From assembly GCA_902557655.1 (NCBI GenBank), contig CACEAZ010000013.1:1-50899 (forward strand): a stretch of 50,899 nt of DNA, given 5' to 3'. This DNA comes from an uncultured Bacteroidota bacterium. Lineage in GTDB: Bacteria; Bacteroidota; Bacteroidia; Flavobacteriales; Flavobacteriaceae. Positions within the stretch are counted from its first letter, which is position 1; each line of letters opens with the position of its first letter. Below, in pieces: positions 35,156 to 43,876 of the stretch. The notes below the pieces were generated by a model, which ran no database searches, was not told the DNA's origin, and saw nothing but the letters and a program-made list of their open reading frames with translations. Position numbers and translations under genes: made by a program.

Positions 35156-35305
35156 TTAATTATCCCAACCAGGAGGTCCTTGCGGTGCGGATTGTGCCTG
35201 AGCCTTCTTAGGATTTAAAATAGCGAAGGTTCCAATAGCAGTTAATGCTGCATATTTCCCCATCTTCTTTATTGCCTGTTTTCTAGTAATACCTGTCTTC
35301 TTCAT
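35156..35305 (-). CDS. 49-residue peptide with conserved hydrophobic leader (cassette 2)
   Basis: The paralogue of the 23135-23281 gene, starting at ATG 35305, 2 bases after the stop of the T9SS protein at 35308. The leader (residues 1-37: basic start MKKTGITRKQAIKKMGK, hydrophobic YAALTAIGTFAIL, then NPKKAQA) differs from its paralogue only at residues 10 (Gln for His) and 15 (Met for Ile). The tail is QSAPQGPPGWDN, different in sequence but again Pro-rich with Trp and an acidic residue near the end. Tight coupling to a T9SS gene recurs. A conserved leader with a variable tail is the opposite of what an ordinary secretion signal shows. The function is unknown. Confidence 0.8.
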   Translation of the reverse strand: MKKTGITRKQAIKKMGKYAALTAIGTFAILNPKKAQAQSAPQGPPGWDN

Positions 35306-35607
35306 AATTATTGAATTATAAGTTTCTTAGTTAATCTATCATTTCCTGATTCCAATTCAATCACATAAATACCACTTGCCATTCCAACCGTTGATATGGT
35401 TTGTGTATTCATGTTATTACTTAGAGAAGTATCAAGTACTTTTCTTCCAAGAATGTTAAATAAACTAACGTTAATATTATTTGATTGAGTAGCTAAACCT
35501 TCTAATGTAATGTAGTTGGCATTAACTTCTTTAAATGCATTTAGCATGCTTGTTGAAACATCTTCATTACCCATCGTATCAGCACTCATGTGGATAAAGA
35601 ATCTTCC
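35156..35607 (-). repeat. Paralogous 3' segment, copy 2
   Basis: The second copy of the segment described at 23135-23583: the last 99 codons of the T9SS gene (87 of 99 residues identical), a 2-base gap and the peptide gene, in the same order. Confidence 0.85.
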
Positions 35608-37374
35608 GACTTCACTTAAATTACTCGTAGGAGTCAAAACAAAATCTTCTTCATAAAGATTTGTGAAAGTTCCTTCCTCTACATCTTCCAAATACATATT
35701 AGGATTTGGAATTGTAGCTGTATGAAGATTAATTCTAAATTCTTGACCTGCGGCTTGATTAATGACAAGTGGGATAACGGCATTTTGCATAGCGTCAATA
35801 CCCATAGCATTAATGGCCATTCCATGACCCTGGTCATCTTCGGTTAATCTAGTTGTGATTGATGCATTTTCATAATAATGACCCGCATCCCATCCACGGT
35901 CAAGCCCCATGCTAAGACCTTCATCAAAGAATAATTTAGTTTTTCCTATACCGATATCATCATTGTAAACCCTTAGCTCAACTTCAGCGTTTTCCATTAC
36001 ATCACCAGATATGAAATCATCGGATCCACTTACAGTTTGCATTTCCTCCTTGAAGATAATGTTAGCGGCAGTAGTACTTCTTGCGGCTACCATAAATGCT
36101 TGCCCTGGTGCAATTTTACCTGTTGATGCATTGTTATAAATATCAAAAAGTTCGGTTAACCCATCATTGTCAGTATTTGCATCATATCCATAGACCCCAA
36201 CAAATGTGTCGTCAATAACATCGTCGTTAACTTCAAGAAAGGTATCAGTTGTTGTATTGGGACCAATAGTTATATATGAAGGGTAGGGATTAGAAATTAA
36301 ATTCCATCGACGACCTGATGCATCTGTAAAACTCTCAACAGAAATTGTTTCGGTTGCATCCGTATCTACAGTACCAGTAAATGCTAAAGTTGCACCACTA
36401 TCGGTTGCCATCTGATAGCCTTTTCCAGGTATGAATTGAGTACTTCCAACACCTGAATCTGTAAAGTTAGTCCAAGTGTTATTACTACTATCATAAGTTC
36501 CAATTGCGTATTCCCCAGTTGCACCGGCTCCACTGCCGTTTCCAGTTGCTAAAGGAGAACTTCCAGAAGTGTTATCTGATACAAAAGAACTGATCTGTAA
36601 TCCATTAACGGGCGAACCAATTAAATCCCAACCAGAACCATTGCTAAGTGAATTAACATATCTATTGTAGGTAATGTTTCCTGATGAAGTTCCTTGAACA
36701 ATCAAAGAAGAAAATTCATTGCTGTCTGAGTTTAGGGTAACAATTCCATTATTTGTTAAATTTCCTGAAATGGTTAAAGATCCTGTCTTGGCTATGGTTA
36801 AGGTTTGTCCTGAATCCACCGTAACGTTATCATAACTTACATCCGAGCTAATTGTTTGATCAGAACTAACCGCTAGATCATTTGAATAAGCTGTCCAAGT
36901 TATATCATCAATAATTACTTGTTTGGATGTAATATTTCTAATCTCAATAATTATATTACCAGAAATATTAATTCCACTTACAGAAAAAATGTGTTCATTA
37001 AAATCATCAAAAGGGGTAGAAGTACCTTTTGACACACCATTTATAAACAATTCTACTTCTCTATTACCACCTCCTGTGAAACCTTTGTAAAGTTTGACGC
37101 TAAAATTTGCTATACCTCCAGAAATAGTGCTGGAAGTTATTTTACTATCGTTAGAAGATCTTCTTAACATCAAGGCAGGCAAATTTATTCCTGAATTGTT
37201 TAGGTCACCATTTCCATTTCTGGAATGAACATATGTCCAAGTTATACTTGAGTTCCCTACAAAACTCCCGTCAAGATAGGAAGCTGTTGCATTAGAATTT
37301 GTAAAATCTTCAGTTCCTTGAGAAAAGATAGAATAAGTAATAAAAAAACATAATAGGAAAGTAATTTTTTTCAT
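35308..37374 (-). CDS. T9SS-exported surface protein with jelly-roll-like N-terminus (cassette 2)
   Basis: A 688-residue secreted protein; I take ATG 37374 as the start because the signal peptide (MKKITFLLCFFITYSIFSQ) begins there, ten codons inside the longest frame. The N-terminal part, about residues 20-160, is a beta-sandwich-like domain (GTEDFTNSNATASYLDGSF, VIIDDITWTAYS), different from the lamin-tail-like start of its paralogue. The middle shares the layout of the 23284 protein (GWDLIGSPVNG, GKGYQMATDS, RWNLISNPYPS). The last 99 residues are 88% identical to it and carry the T9SS sorting domain ending KKLIIQ. No catalytic motif is visible. It diverges from the esterase at 37471. Confidence 0.88.
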   Translation of the reverse strand: MKKITFLLCFFITYSIFSQGTEDFTNSNATASYLDGSFVGNSSITWTYVHSRNGNGDLNNSGINLPALMLRRSSNDSKITSSTISGGIANFSVKLYKGFTGGGNREVELFINGVSKGTSTPFDDFNEHIFSVSGINISGNIIIEIRNITSKQVIIDDITWTAYSNDLAVSSDQTISSDVSYDNVTVDSGQTLTIAKTGSLTISGNLTNNGIVTLNSDSNEFSSLIVQGTSSGNITYNRYVNSLSNGSGWDLIGSPVNGLQISSFVSDNTSGSSPLATGNGSGAGATGEYAIGTYDSSNNTWTNFTDSGVGSTQFIPGKGYQMATDSGATLAFTGTVDTDATETISVESFTDASGRRWNLISNPYPSYITIGPNTTTDTFLEVNDDVIDDTFVGVYGYDANTDNDGLTELFDIYNNASTGKIAPGQAFMVAARSTTAANIIFKEEMQTVSGSDDFISGDVMENAEVELRVYNDDIGIGKTKLFFDEGLSMGLDRGWDAGHYYENASITTRLTEDDQGHGMAINAMGIDAMQNAVIPLVINQAAGQEFRINLHTATIPNPNMYLEDVEEGTFTNLYEEDFVLTPTSNLSEVGRFFIHMSADTMGNEDVSTSMLNAFKEVNANYITLEGLATQSNNINVSLFNILGRKVLDTSLSNNMNTQTISTVGMASGIYVIELESGNDRLTKKLIIQ

Positions 37375-37392
37375 TTGTAGTGGATTAGATCG

Positions 37393-37400
37393 CAAATTTA
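37393..37400 (-). promoter_or_regulatory. Candidate -7 element for T9SS cassette 2
   Basis: TAAATTTG on the minus strand, 18 bases before the ATG at 37374, matches TAnnTTTG. The upstream -33 TTG is not evident. This supports 37374 over the longer start, because the longer start at 37404 lies upstream of this element. Confidence 0.35.
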
Positions 37401-37470
37401 CCAATTTTTGATTTTAAAATTTTAAATTTAGATAGATTATATAAACAAGATTTTAACAATTTGTTATAAG

Positions 37471-38259
37471 ATGGTTAAATTAAAGAGTTTCAATGCATTC
37501 TTATTAGTAATGCTGTTTTTTTTAAATTGTAGTTTTGGTCAAAAGAAAATAATTCCTGATTATAAAAAGTTTTCTTCCAGTGAAGGAAATTTAAATTACA
37601 GAATCCTATTTCCTAATAATTTTGATAGTTCTAATAAATACCCTTTACATATTTTTCTTCATGGAATAGGGGAAAGAGGAAGTGACAATGAACTGCAATT
37701 GAAGTACGTAGATAAAGTCTTTTTAAATTCAAAGAATTATGAAAATTATCCTTCTATTGTTGTATTTCCTCAGGCACCTTTGAATGATAATTGGTCATCA
37801 AGACTTTTGACCGATAATGAAATTAGACAGGTTTTTCCAGAAAATGGCAAACCAACAAATTCTCTTCAGTTAGTTATGAAATTAATGGACTCACTTGTTG
37901 AAGAAGATTTTATAGATAAAAAGAGAGTTTATTTAAGTGGATTATCTAACGGAGCTATGGGATCCTTTGAGCTACTTAAAAACAGACCAAATATGTTTGC
38001 ATCGGCAGTTTTAATTTGCGGCGGCGGAAATCCCTTATGGGCTAAAGAATTTGCAAAAACAACTCCTGTATGGGTAGTACACGGCTCCGATGATGATGTT
38101 GTATTTCCTGAACTTTCAATAAACATTGTTAAAGCTATTATTAAGCAAGGGGGTAGTCCAAAATTCACCTTATATGAAAATGTAAATCATGATAGCTGGT
38201 TTAATGTATTCCGTGATCCAGAATATCTAAAATGGATATACAGCCACTCTAAAAATTAA
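37471..38259 (+). CDS. Exported alpha/beta-hydrolase, phospholipase/carboxylesterase-like
   Basis: A 262-residue hydrolase with an N-terminal signal (FLLVMLFFLNCSFGQ; the Cys could also be read as a weak lipobox). Motifs are HIFLHGIGERGSDNE (oxyanion region), YLSGLSNGAMGSFELL (nucleophile elbow Gly-Leu-Ser-Asn-Gly), VVHGSDDDVVFP (catalytic Asp region) and YENVNHDSWF (catalytic His). It resembles the predicted peptidase / phospholipase-carboxylesterase group found in Bacteroidota polysaccharide and lipid metabolism. The substrate is unknown. Its 3' end overlaps ribB tail to tail by 11 bases. Confidence 0.88.
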   Translation: MVKLKSFNAFLLVMLFFLNCSFGQKKIIPDYKKFSSSEGNLNYRILFPNNFDSSNKYPLHIFLHGIGERGSDNELQLKYVDKVFLNSKNYENYPSIVVFPQAPLNDNWSSRLLTDNEIRQVFPENGKPTNSLQLVMKLMDSLVEEDFIDKKRVYLSGLSNGAMGSFELLKNRPNMFASAVLICGGGNPLWAKEFAKTTPVWVVHGSDDDVVFPELSINIVKAIIKQGGSPKFTLYENVNHDSWFNVFRDPEYLKWIYSHSKN

Positions 38260-39385
38260 TATACTCTGATATTTCAAGCCCGTATCCAATCATACCAACT
38301 CTTTTGGTTCCTTTAGTATTGGATATTAATTTGAGATTTGTGATGTCTAAATCATGTAATATTTGAGCTCCGATACCAAAATCTCTATCATCCATTCCGA
38401 TAATAGGTGCTTTTGCAACTTTATTCTTTAATTGTTTTTTCTTTAAAATATTTAATCTCCTTAATGTATCAATAGATTGTTGCTCAGGACTAATGAATAT
38501 TATTGCACCTGATTTATTTTCATTGATGAGATTAAACATCTTGTTTAAAGAATTTTCTGTATTACTAGTTAGTGTACCTAAAATATCATTATTAATAGAT
38601 TTTGAATTTATTCTTGTTAGAACTTTATCACCTTTTTCCCAGCTTCCTTTCGTAAGGGCAATATGAACATTATTATTAGTTGTTTGCTCATAAGCTCTCA
38701 AACGAAAACTTCCAAACCTTGTATTTATCTCAAAATCTTCTTTTTTATCTATCAAAGAATCATGTTCCATTCTGTAAGCAACCAGGTCTTCAATCGATAT
38801 GATTTTCAGATTAAACTTTTCAGCAACTTTTACCAAATCAGGAATTCTAGCCATTGAGCCATCTTCATTCATAATTTCTACAATAACACCAGCGGGCTTT
38901 AATCCTGCAAGTCTGGGTAAATCTATAGCAGCTTCAGTATGCCCAGTCCTTCTTAAAACACCTCCATTTTTTGCAACAAGTGGAAAAACATGACCGGGCT
39001 TTGAAAATTGATTAGGCTTTGTGTTCTTGTCAATTAGTGCTTTAATTGTTGTAGATCTATCTGAAACTGAGATGCCGGTGGTAACTCCATTACCTTTTAA
39101 ATCAATGGAAACTGTAAATGCAGTATCTTGAGGATCTGTGTTTGTTCCAACCATTAAATCTAATCCTAATTTCTTTGAAATATCTTCTGTGATGGGAGCA
39201 CAAATTAGTCCTCTTCCATGAGTAGCCATGAAATTAATTATTTCAGGAGTAATCAGTTCAGCAGCAGCTAAGAAATCGCCTTCATTTTCTCTATTTTTAT
39301 CATCTACAACAATAACAATTTTCCCTTCTCTTATATCGCTTATTGCCGACTCAATAGTGTTAAGTTTAAACTTATCTTTTGACAT
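38249..39385 (-). CDS. ribB: 3,4-dihydroxy-2-butanone-4-phosphate synthase with degenerate GTP cyclohydrolase II domain
   Basis: A 378-residue cytoplasmic riboflavin enzyme. The N-terminal domain (about 1-205) converts ribulose 5-phosphate to dihydroxybutanone phosphate; VVDDKNRENEGDFLAAA, MATHGRGLICAPI and RRTGHTEAAIDL are the expected active-site motifs. The C-terminal domain (about 210-378) aligns with GTP cyclohydrolase II (FGSFRLRAYE, GMDDRDFGIGAQIL, ISNTKGTKRV). However, it lacks the cysteines of the zinc site normally in a C-x10-C-x-C arrangement: the region reads INSKSINNDILGTLTSN. This domain is probably catalytically dead, as in the RibBX-type proteins, so a separate RibA would be expected elsewhere. 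It is the last gene of the ftsK-lolA-lptF/G-ribB run, 2 bases after the permease. Confidence 0.93.
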   Translation of the reverse strand: MSKDKFKLNTIESAISDIREGKIVIVVDDKNRENEGDFLAAAELITPEIINFMATHGRGLICAPITEDISKKLGLDLMVGTNTDPQDTAFTVSIDLKGNGVTTGISVSDRSTTIKALIDKNTKPNQFSKPGHVFPLVAKNGGVLRRTGHTEAAIDLPRLAGLKPAGVIVEIMNEDGSMARIPDLVKVAEKFNLKIISIEDLVAYRMEHDSLIDKKEDFEINTRFGSFRLRAYEQTTNNNVHIALTKGSWEKGDKVLTRINSKSINNDILGTLTSNTENSLNKMFNLINENKSGAIIFISPEQQSIDTLRRLNILKKKQLKNKVAKAPIIGMDDRDFGIGAQILHDLDITNLKLISNTKGTKRVGMIGYGLEISEYINF

Positions 39386-39387
39386 AT

Positions 39388-40803
39388 TTATTTCTTTAAT
39401 TTAGCTAAGAAGTTTAAAAATTTATCTCCAAAATTAAAAACACTTCTATCATTTGTTGCTTTATATGTTAAATAGATACTAATAGGTAACATTATAAGAG
39501 TTGACAACCAACTTGCAAGTATAGGGTTAATACTACTATCTTCTGCCAAGTTTTTTGAAAAGATTCCCAAAAAATGGTAAGCCAAGAATAATAGAATTGA
39601 TATTACTAAGGGTAAACCATATCCTCCTTTTCTTATTATTGTACCAAGAGGGGCTCCGATAAAAAATAAAATAATACACGCAAATCCAAGCGAAAATTTG
39701 TCATGCATAGTCATAATATGCTTGTTCAGATTTTGTTCTCTGTATGATTGAATTGTCTTATTTGATTTTATTATACTAATTGTGCTTTTTACTGAACTAA
39801 GAGCCAAATCATATAGTTGTTTTTGCTTAGTAGGTTGAAAAAGATTTAAAAAGTTTTCATTTTCATAATTTACTTCTTGTTTAGGATTTAAATTATGATT
39901 AATCGATTTAAAATTTGATCGATTCAACATTTTTGAACTTATAACATCTACATCTTTAATCTTTTTATCAGTTAAAGAATCAATTGCGTAGCTTAATTCA
40001 TTAACCCTCATCATAGAATGCTTGTTTACATCATCCTCTTTTGAAAAATCAATATTATTAATCGATACAAGATCAATATTTATTAAATATTCTTCAAAGT
40101 AACTTTTGACAAAAGGCTTTTTGATTTTCTCTGAATAATCCTTTGAGATTATTTCATCATAATAATTTCCATCGTATAATTTTAGCTGTAATATATCTGA
40201 ATTTTCCTCACTAACAATTTCCCCTTTTTTGGATTTGATAACAGTGTAATTTCCAGGAATGTTTTTTTTCTGATGAATTATTACTTTGTCAAGTAATTTA
40301 CCTTCACTTCCATACTTGTCCTCAACTTTTATATTATAATTCCCAATTTGGCTAAATTGTCCTTCAGCAATAGCCATTGCTGGTTTTACCTTTGAAATAT
40401 TCTTTCTTAAATTGTGAAAATTATATTCTGCTATTGGCGCTATATTATTGGAAAAAAAGAATGTAAGGAAACCGAGCATTATTGTGAAGAAGATCAAGCT
40501 TTTCATGGATCTTTGAAGTGAAATTCCACTTGCTTTCATCGCGGCAAATTCATAGTTTTCAGATAAACTTCCAAAAACCATAATGCTAGAAAGTAGTATT
40601 GTTAATGGGAGAACAAGAATAACCAGCCTAGGACTAACGTTAACAAGAAATTTAAAAATTATATCTAATTCTAAATCTTTACCGGCTAATTCAGAGATAT
40701 AAAGCCAAACGGATTGAAGCAAGAAAATCAGCATTAAAATGCAAAAAGTGCTAGCTAATGTTTTTAAGTATGATTTGAATATGTATAAATCAAGTATTTT
40801 CAA
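39388..40803 (-). CDS. LptF/LptG-family LPS export permease
   Basis: A 471-residue inner-membrane protein of the YjgP/YjgQ family, the permease part of the LptBFG ABC system that extracts lipopolysaccharide for transport to the outer membrane. Hydrophobic segments at about 10-35 (LKTLASTFCILMLIFLLQS), 50-75 and 95-115 precede a large periplasmic domain (about 120-365). Three further membrane segments lie at the C-terminus (FACIILFFIGAPLGTII, LPLVISILLFLAYHFLGIF, ASWLSTLIMLPISIYLTY). The DLYIFKSYLKT start and the GAPLGTIIRKGG motif are typical. LptF and LptG cannot be told apart here. It sits 5 bases after lolA. Confidence 0.92.
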   Translation of the reverse strand: MKILDLYIFKSYLKTLASTFCILMLIFLLQSVWLYISELAGKDLELDIIFKFLVNVSPRLVILVLPLTILLSSIMVFGSLSENYEFAAMKASGISLQRSMKSLIFFTIMLGFLTFFFSNNIAPIAEYNFHNLRKNISKVKPAMAIAEGQFSQIGNYNIKVEDKYGSEGKLLDKVIIHQKKNIPGNYTVIKSKKGEIVSEENSDILQLKLYDGNYYDEIISKDYSEKIKKPFVKSYFEEYLINIDLVSINNIDFSKEDDVNKHSMMRVNELSYAIDSLTDKKIKDVDVISSKMLNRSNFKSINHNLNPKQEVNYENENFLNLFQPTKQKQLYDLALSSVKSTISIIKSNKTIQSYREQNLNKHIMTMHDKFSLGFACIILFFIGAPLGTIIRKGGYGLPLVISILLFLAYHFLGIFSKNLAEDSSINPILASWLSTLIMLPISIYLTYKATNDRSVFNFGDKFLNFLAKLKK

Positions 40804-40808
40804 TGATT

Positions 40809-41462
40809 TTAATCTAATATATTCATGTAGTAATCTTCATACTTATCTTTTTGAAAAACAAATAAGTTTTCCTCTAAGGGAAGATTAAATTCAAAATCTA
40901 CAATTGATATTGTAGTTACTGTTTCATTTTTTCCAGTTTCAATCACTTCATAAATTTGATTAAATTCAGTATCAATTCCTAGTAGTATAAATTTAATTTC
41001 AGCTTCTGAGTCTTTTGGCACTAATTTTACATACTGTATTTTTTTTCTAAATTGACCATTACCAATAAATCTAGATTTATCCATTTCAAAATAATACCCT
41101 TCTTCATAAAAATAAAGCATTTTGTTAGGGGTAATTGTAGTTTCGTCTTCAGGATCTTGACTTGAAATAGTAACCTCTTCATCATCAGGGCTAATCGAAT
41201 ATAACTTACTTCCATCAAAAATTCTTGTTACCCCCAGCATTTCAAATCTCCATTTTTCTCCTTCAGTTACAAAACTTCCTTTGTTTGTTTGATTGATATC
41301 TTCTTCAATATTATTCAAAGTATAAGCATAGTTAATGTAAATATTTACATAGTTTTTTATATTCTCAGAAACTTTATTTAGTAATAATTCTGCATTAGAA
41401 TTTTCCTGGGAAAAACCAAGATTTGTAAATATGCATAAGAATAATATCAATAAATTTTTCAT
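40809..41462 (-). CDS. lolA: LolA-like outer-membrane lipoprotein carrier
   Basis: A 217-residue periplasmic protein with signal peptide MKNLLILFLCIFTNLGFSQ. The sequence fits the LolA fold: LLNKVSENIKNY near the start, GSFVTEGEKWRFEM, and DGSKLYSISPDDEEVTI, which is the 'unable to tell if lipoprotein cargo is empty' strand region of the half-barrel. Later strands are DSEAEIKFILLGID and DFEFNLPLEENLFVF. LolA carries lipoproteins from the inner to the outer membrane, which matters here because SusD and SusE/F proteins are lipoproteins. It lies 10 bases after ftsK and 5 before lptF/G. The family has low sequence conservation, so the call rests on the pattern and on the ftsK neighbour, a common arrangement. 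Confidence 0.85.
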   Translation of the reverse strand: MKNLLILFLCIFTNLGFSQENSNAELLLNKVSENIKNYVNIYINYAYTLNNIEEDINQTNKGSFVTEGEKWRFEMLGVTRIFDGSKLYSISPDDEEVTISSQDPEDETTITPNKMLYFYEEGYYFEMDKSRFIGNGQFRKKIQYVKLVPKDSEAEIKFILLGIDTEFNQIYEVIETGKNETVTTISIVDFEFNLPLEENLFVFQKDKYEDYYMNILD

Positions 41463-41472
41463 AATGTTTTAT

Positions 41473-43812
41473 TTATTCGTTTTCAAAATGTCTGTCCAGG
41501 GATTGTAGATCTGGAATCAAAACTTGTCTGGCTTTGCTACCTTCAAAAGGACCAACAATACCTGCAGCTTCTAATTGATCTATTAATCTACCCGCTCTAT
41601 TATACCCTAACTTAAGTTTTCTTTGAAGCAAAGATGCTGATCCCTGTTGAGCTATAACAAGTACTTCAGCAGCTTCTCTAAATAACTTATCCCTATCCTC
41701 TATATTATTATCAAGTTGTGTGCCACCTTCTTCTCCTATATACTCAGGTAGTTGATGAGCAGTGGCATATGCTTTTTGTGAACCAATATAGTCTGTAAGT
41801 TGTTCAATTTCTGGTGTGTCAACAAAAGCACATTGTATTCTTATTAGCTCATTTCCTTGTGTATACAGCATGTCACCTCTTCCGATCAACTGATCAGCTC
41901 CTGATCCATCTAAAATGGTTCGCGAATCAATTTTAGAAGTTACCCTAAAAGCAATTCTAGCAGGGAAATTAGCTTTAATAACCCCGGTAATTACATTAAC
42001 AGATGGTCTTTGGGTAGCTATAATTAAATGGATTCCAATTGCTCTTGCAAGTTGTGCTAATCTTGCTATAGGCGTTTCAACTTCTTTTCCAGCAGTCATA
42101 ATTAAGTCTGCAAATTCGTCTACTACTAACACAATATAAGGTAGAAATTGGTGACCATCGTTTGGATTTAATTTTCTTGCCTTAAACTTCTTGTTGTACT
42201 CAACAATATTTCTACAAGCTGCATTTTTTAAAAGCTCATACCTATTATCCATTTCAATACATAAAGAATTCAAAGTATTAATTACTTTTTTATTATCAGT
42301 TATGATTGCTTCTTCAGAATCAGGAAGTTTAGCTAAATAGTGTCTTTCTATTTTATTGTATAAGGTAAGTTCAACTTTTTTTGGATCAACCAGCACAAAT
42401 TTTACTTCAGCAGGGTGTTTCTTGTAAAGTAAAGATGTCAATACAGCATTTAAACCAACAGACTTACCTTGACCTGTTGCTCCTGCCATAAGAAGGTGAG
42501 GCATTCTGGCTAAATCAAAAACTAAGGTTTCATTGCTAATCGTTTTACCAATTGCCACTGGTAATTCCATTTCTGATTTTTGAAATTTTTCAGCAGAAAT
42601 AACCGAGTGCATAGAAACAATGGTTGGTTTTTTATTTGGCACTTCAATTCCAATTGTTCCTTTTCCAGGAATTGGAGCAATAATTCTTATTCCTAAGGCT
42701 GCAAGAGAAAGGGCAATATCATCTTCTAAGTTTTTAATCTTTGATATTCTTACACCTGCATCAGGAATAATCTCATAGAGAGTTACAGTTGGGCCAATTG
42801 TAGCTTTAATATTTGAAATAGATATATTATAGTTAGCTAATGTGTCAACAATTCGGTTTTTATTTTCTTCTAATTCGTCTTTATCTATTGTAATTTTTTC
42901 AGAATCGTATTGTTTTAACAGGTTTAGTTTCGGAAATTGAAATTTTCCAAGCTCTAATTTTGGATCAAATTGACCAAAATTATCGACTAATTTATCGGCA
43001 AGATTATCTGCTTCAGATTTTTCTTCCACAATCTCTTTCACTTCGATGTCAACTTTATCAGTATTTGTGGTTGATTCCTTTACGGGAATAATATTCTTTA
43101 GATTATTTTTCTCTATTTCACTTTCAATTTCTTGCTCGATTTCTTGTTCAATCTCTTCATTATTATCTTCAACAGCATTCTCATTAAGCTGATCAGTATC
43201 AACATCAGATGCTTTGACACTTTTTGTTTTAAATAATCTTAAGCTTTTTACAAAGTTTACAAATCTCTTAATATCATCTAAACCTAATTTTAATCTAAAA
43301 GTTAGATACAACAAAGACATAAATACTAAAAGAAAAATAATTCCTATACTATTAATGTATACATCTAAAAAGCTTACTATTTCATATCCGATAATTCCTG
43401 AGTAAATATTACCATAATCCACAAGGCCAAAGAAGATTGAAAAAAGAAAAATTAAATAAAATCCCCATAACCAATTTTTTATCAGTTTTCTTTTTTTGAT
43501 TTCCAATAAAACATGTAAAGAGCTTAGGAATATTAGAAACGAAATTATAATTGAACTAACCCCAAATCCTTTATAAATAAAAAAATCACTAATAATTCCA
43601 CCAATCTTTCCTAATGAGTTTGAATTGGTAATGTTTTTGTCAGAAAAGCTATATAAATTACTCTGATCAATTTCTCCCGTAAAAAAATAGGATACAAAAG
43701 AAACAAAAAGAAAAACAGAAAGTATCGCCAACGTGCTCCCAATAAAAAGTCTCTTAGCGCTGGAGAGTTCCCTTTTTTCTTTATTTTTTGAAAACGAAAA
43801 AATATGCTTCAT
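41473..43812 (-). CDS. ftsK: DNA translocase FtsK
   Basis: A 779-residue septal DNA pump that clears and resolves chromosome dimers during division. About residues 20-175 contain four membrane segments (LFIGSTLAILSVFLFVSFVSYF is the first). A short acidic linker (about 205-275) contains repeated EIEQ units. Then come the alpha/beta motor domains: LLMAGATGQGKSVGLNA with Walker A at about 441-449, and IVLVVDEFADLIM (Walker B). The C-terminal winged-helix gamma domain (about 710-775, QQGSASLLQRKLKLGYNRAGRLIDQLE) reads polar sequences. The linker is short compared with proteobacterial FtsK but ordinary for Bacteroidota. It heads the block with lolA, lptF/G and ribB. Confidence 0.97.
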   Translation of the reverse strand: MKHIFSFSKNKEKRELSSAKRLFIGSTLAILSVFLFVSFVSYFFTGEIDQSNLYSFSDKNITNSNSLGKIGGIISDFFIYKGFGVSSIIISFLIFLSSLHVLLEIKKRKLIKNWLWGFYLIFLFSIFFGLVDYGNIYSGIIGYEIVSFLDVYINSIGIIFLLVFMSLLYLTFRLKLGLDDIKRFVNFVKSLRLFKTKSVKASDVDTDQLNENAVEDNNEEIEQEIEQEIESEIEKNNLKNIIPVKESTTNTDKVDIEVKEIVEEKSEADNLADKLVDNFGQFDPKLELGKFQFPKLNLLKQYDSEKITIDKDELEENKNRIVDTLANYNISISNIKATIGPTVTLYEIIPDAGVRISKIKNLEDDIALSLAALGIRIIAPIPGKGTIGIEVPNKKPTIVSMHSVISAEKFQKSEMELPVAIGKTISNETLVFDLARMPHLLMAGATGQGKSVGLNAVLTSLLYKKHPAEVKFVLVDPKKVELTLYNKIERHYLAKLPDSEEAIITDNKKVINTLNSLCIEMDNRYELLKNAACRNIVEYNKKFKARKLNPNDGHQFLPYIVLVVDEFADLIMTAGKEVETPIARLAQLARAIGIHLIIATQRPSVNVITGVIKANFPARIAFRVTSKIDSRTILDGSGADQLIGRGDMLYTQGNELIRIQCAFVDTPEIEQLTDYIGSQKAYATAHQLPEYIGEEGGTQLDNNIEDRDKLFREAAEVLVIAQQGSASLLQRKLKLGYNRAGRLIDQLEAAGIVGPFEGSKARQVLIPDLQSLDRHFENE

Positions 43813-43876
43813 TTACTTAATATTGGTTTTGTTACTTGCAAGTTAATAATCATTTAATCAAGTATAAACTTTTTAA

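Noticed and set aside
43085-43155. Repeated acidic EIEQ-like codons in ftsK, considered as a repeat element
   Set aside because: It is a short low-complexity stretch in the FtsK linker, which is normally variable and acidic, so it is not a mobile or regulatory repeat.
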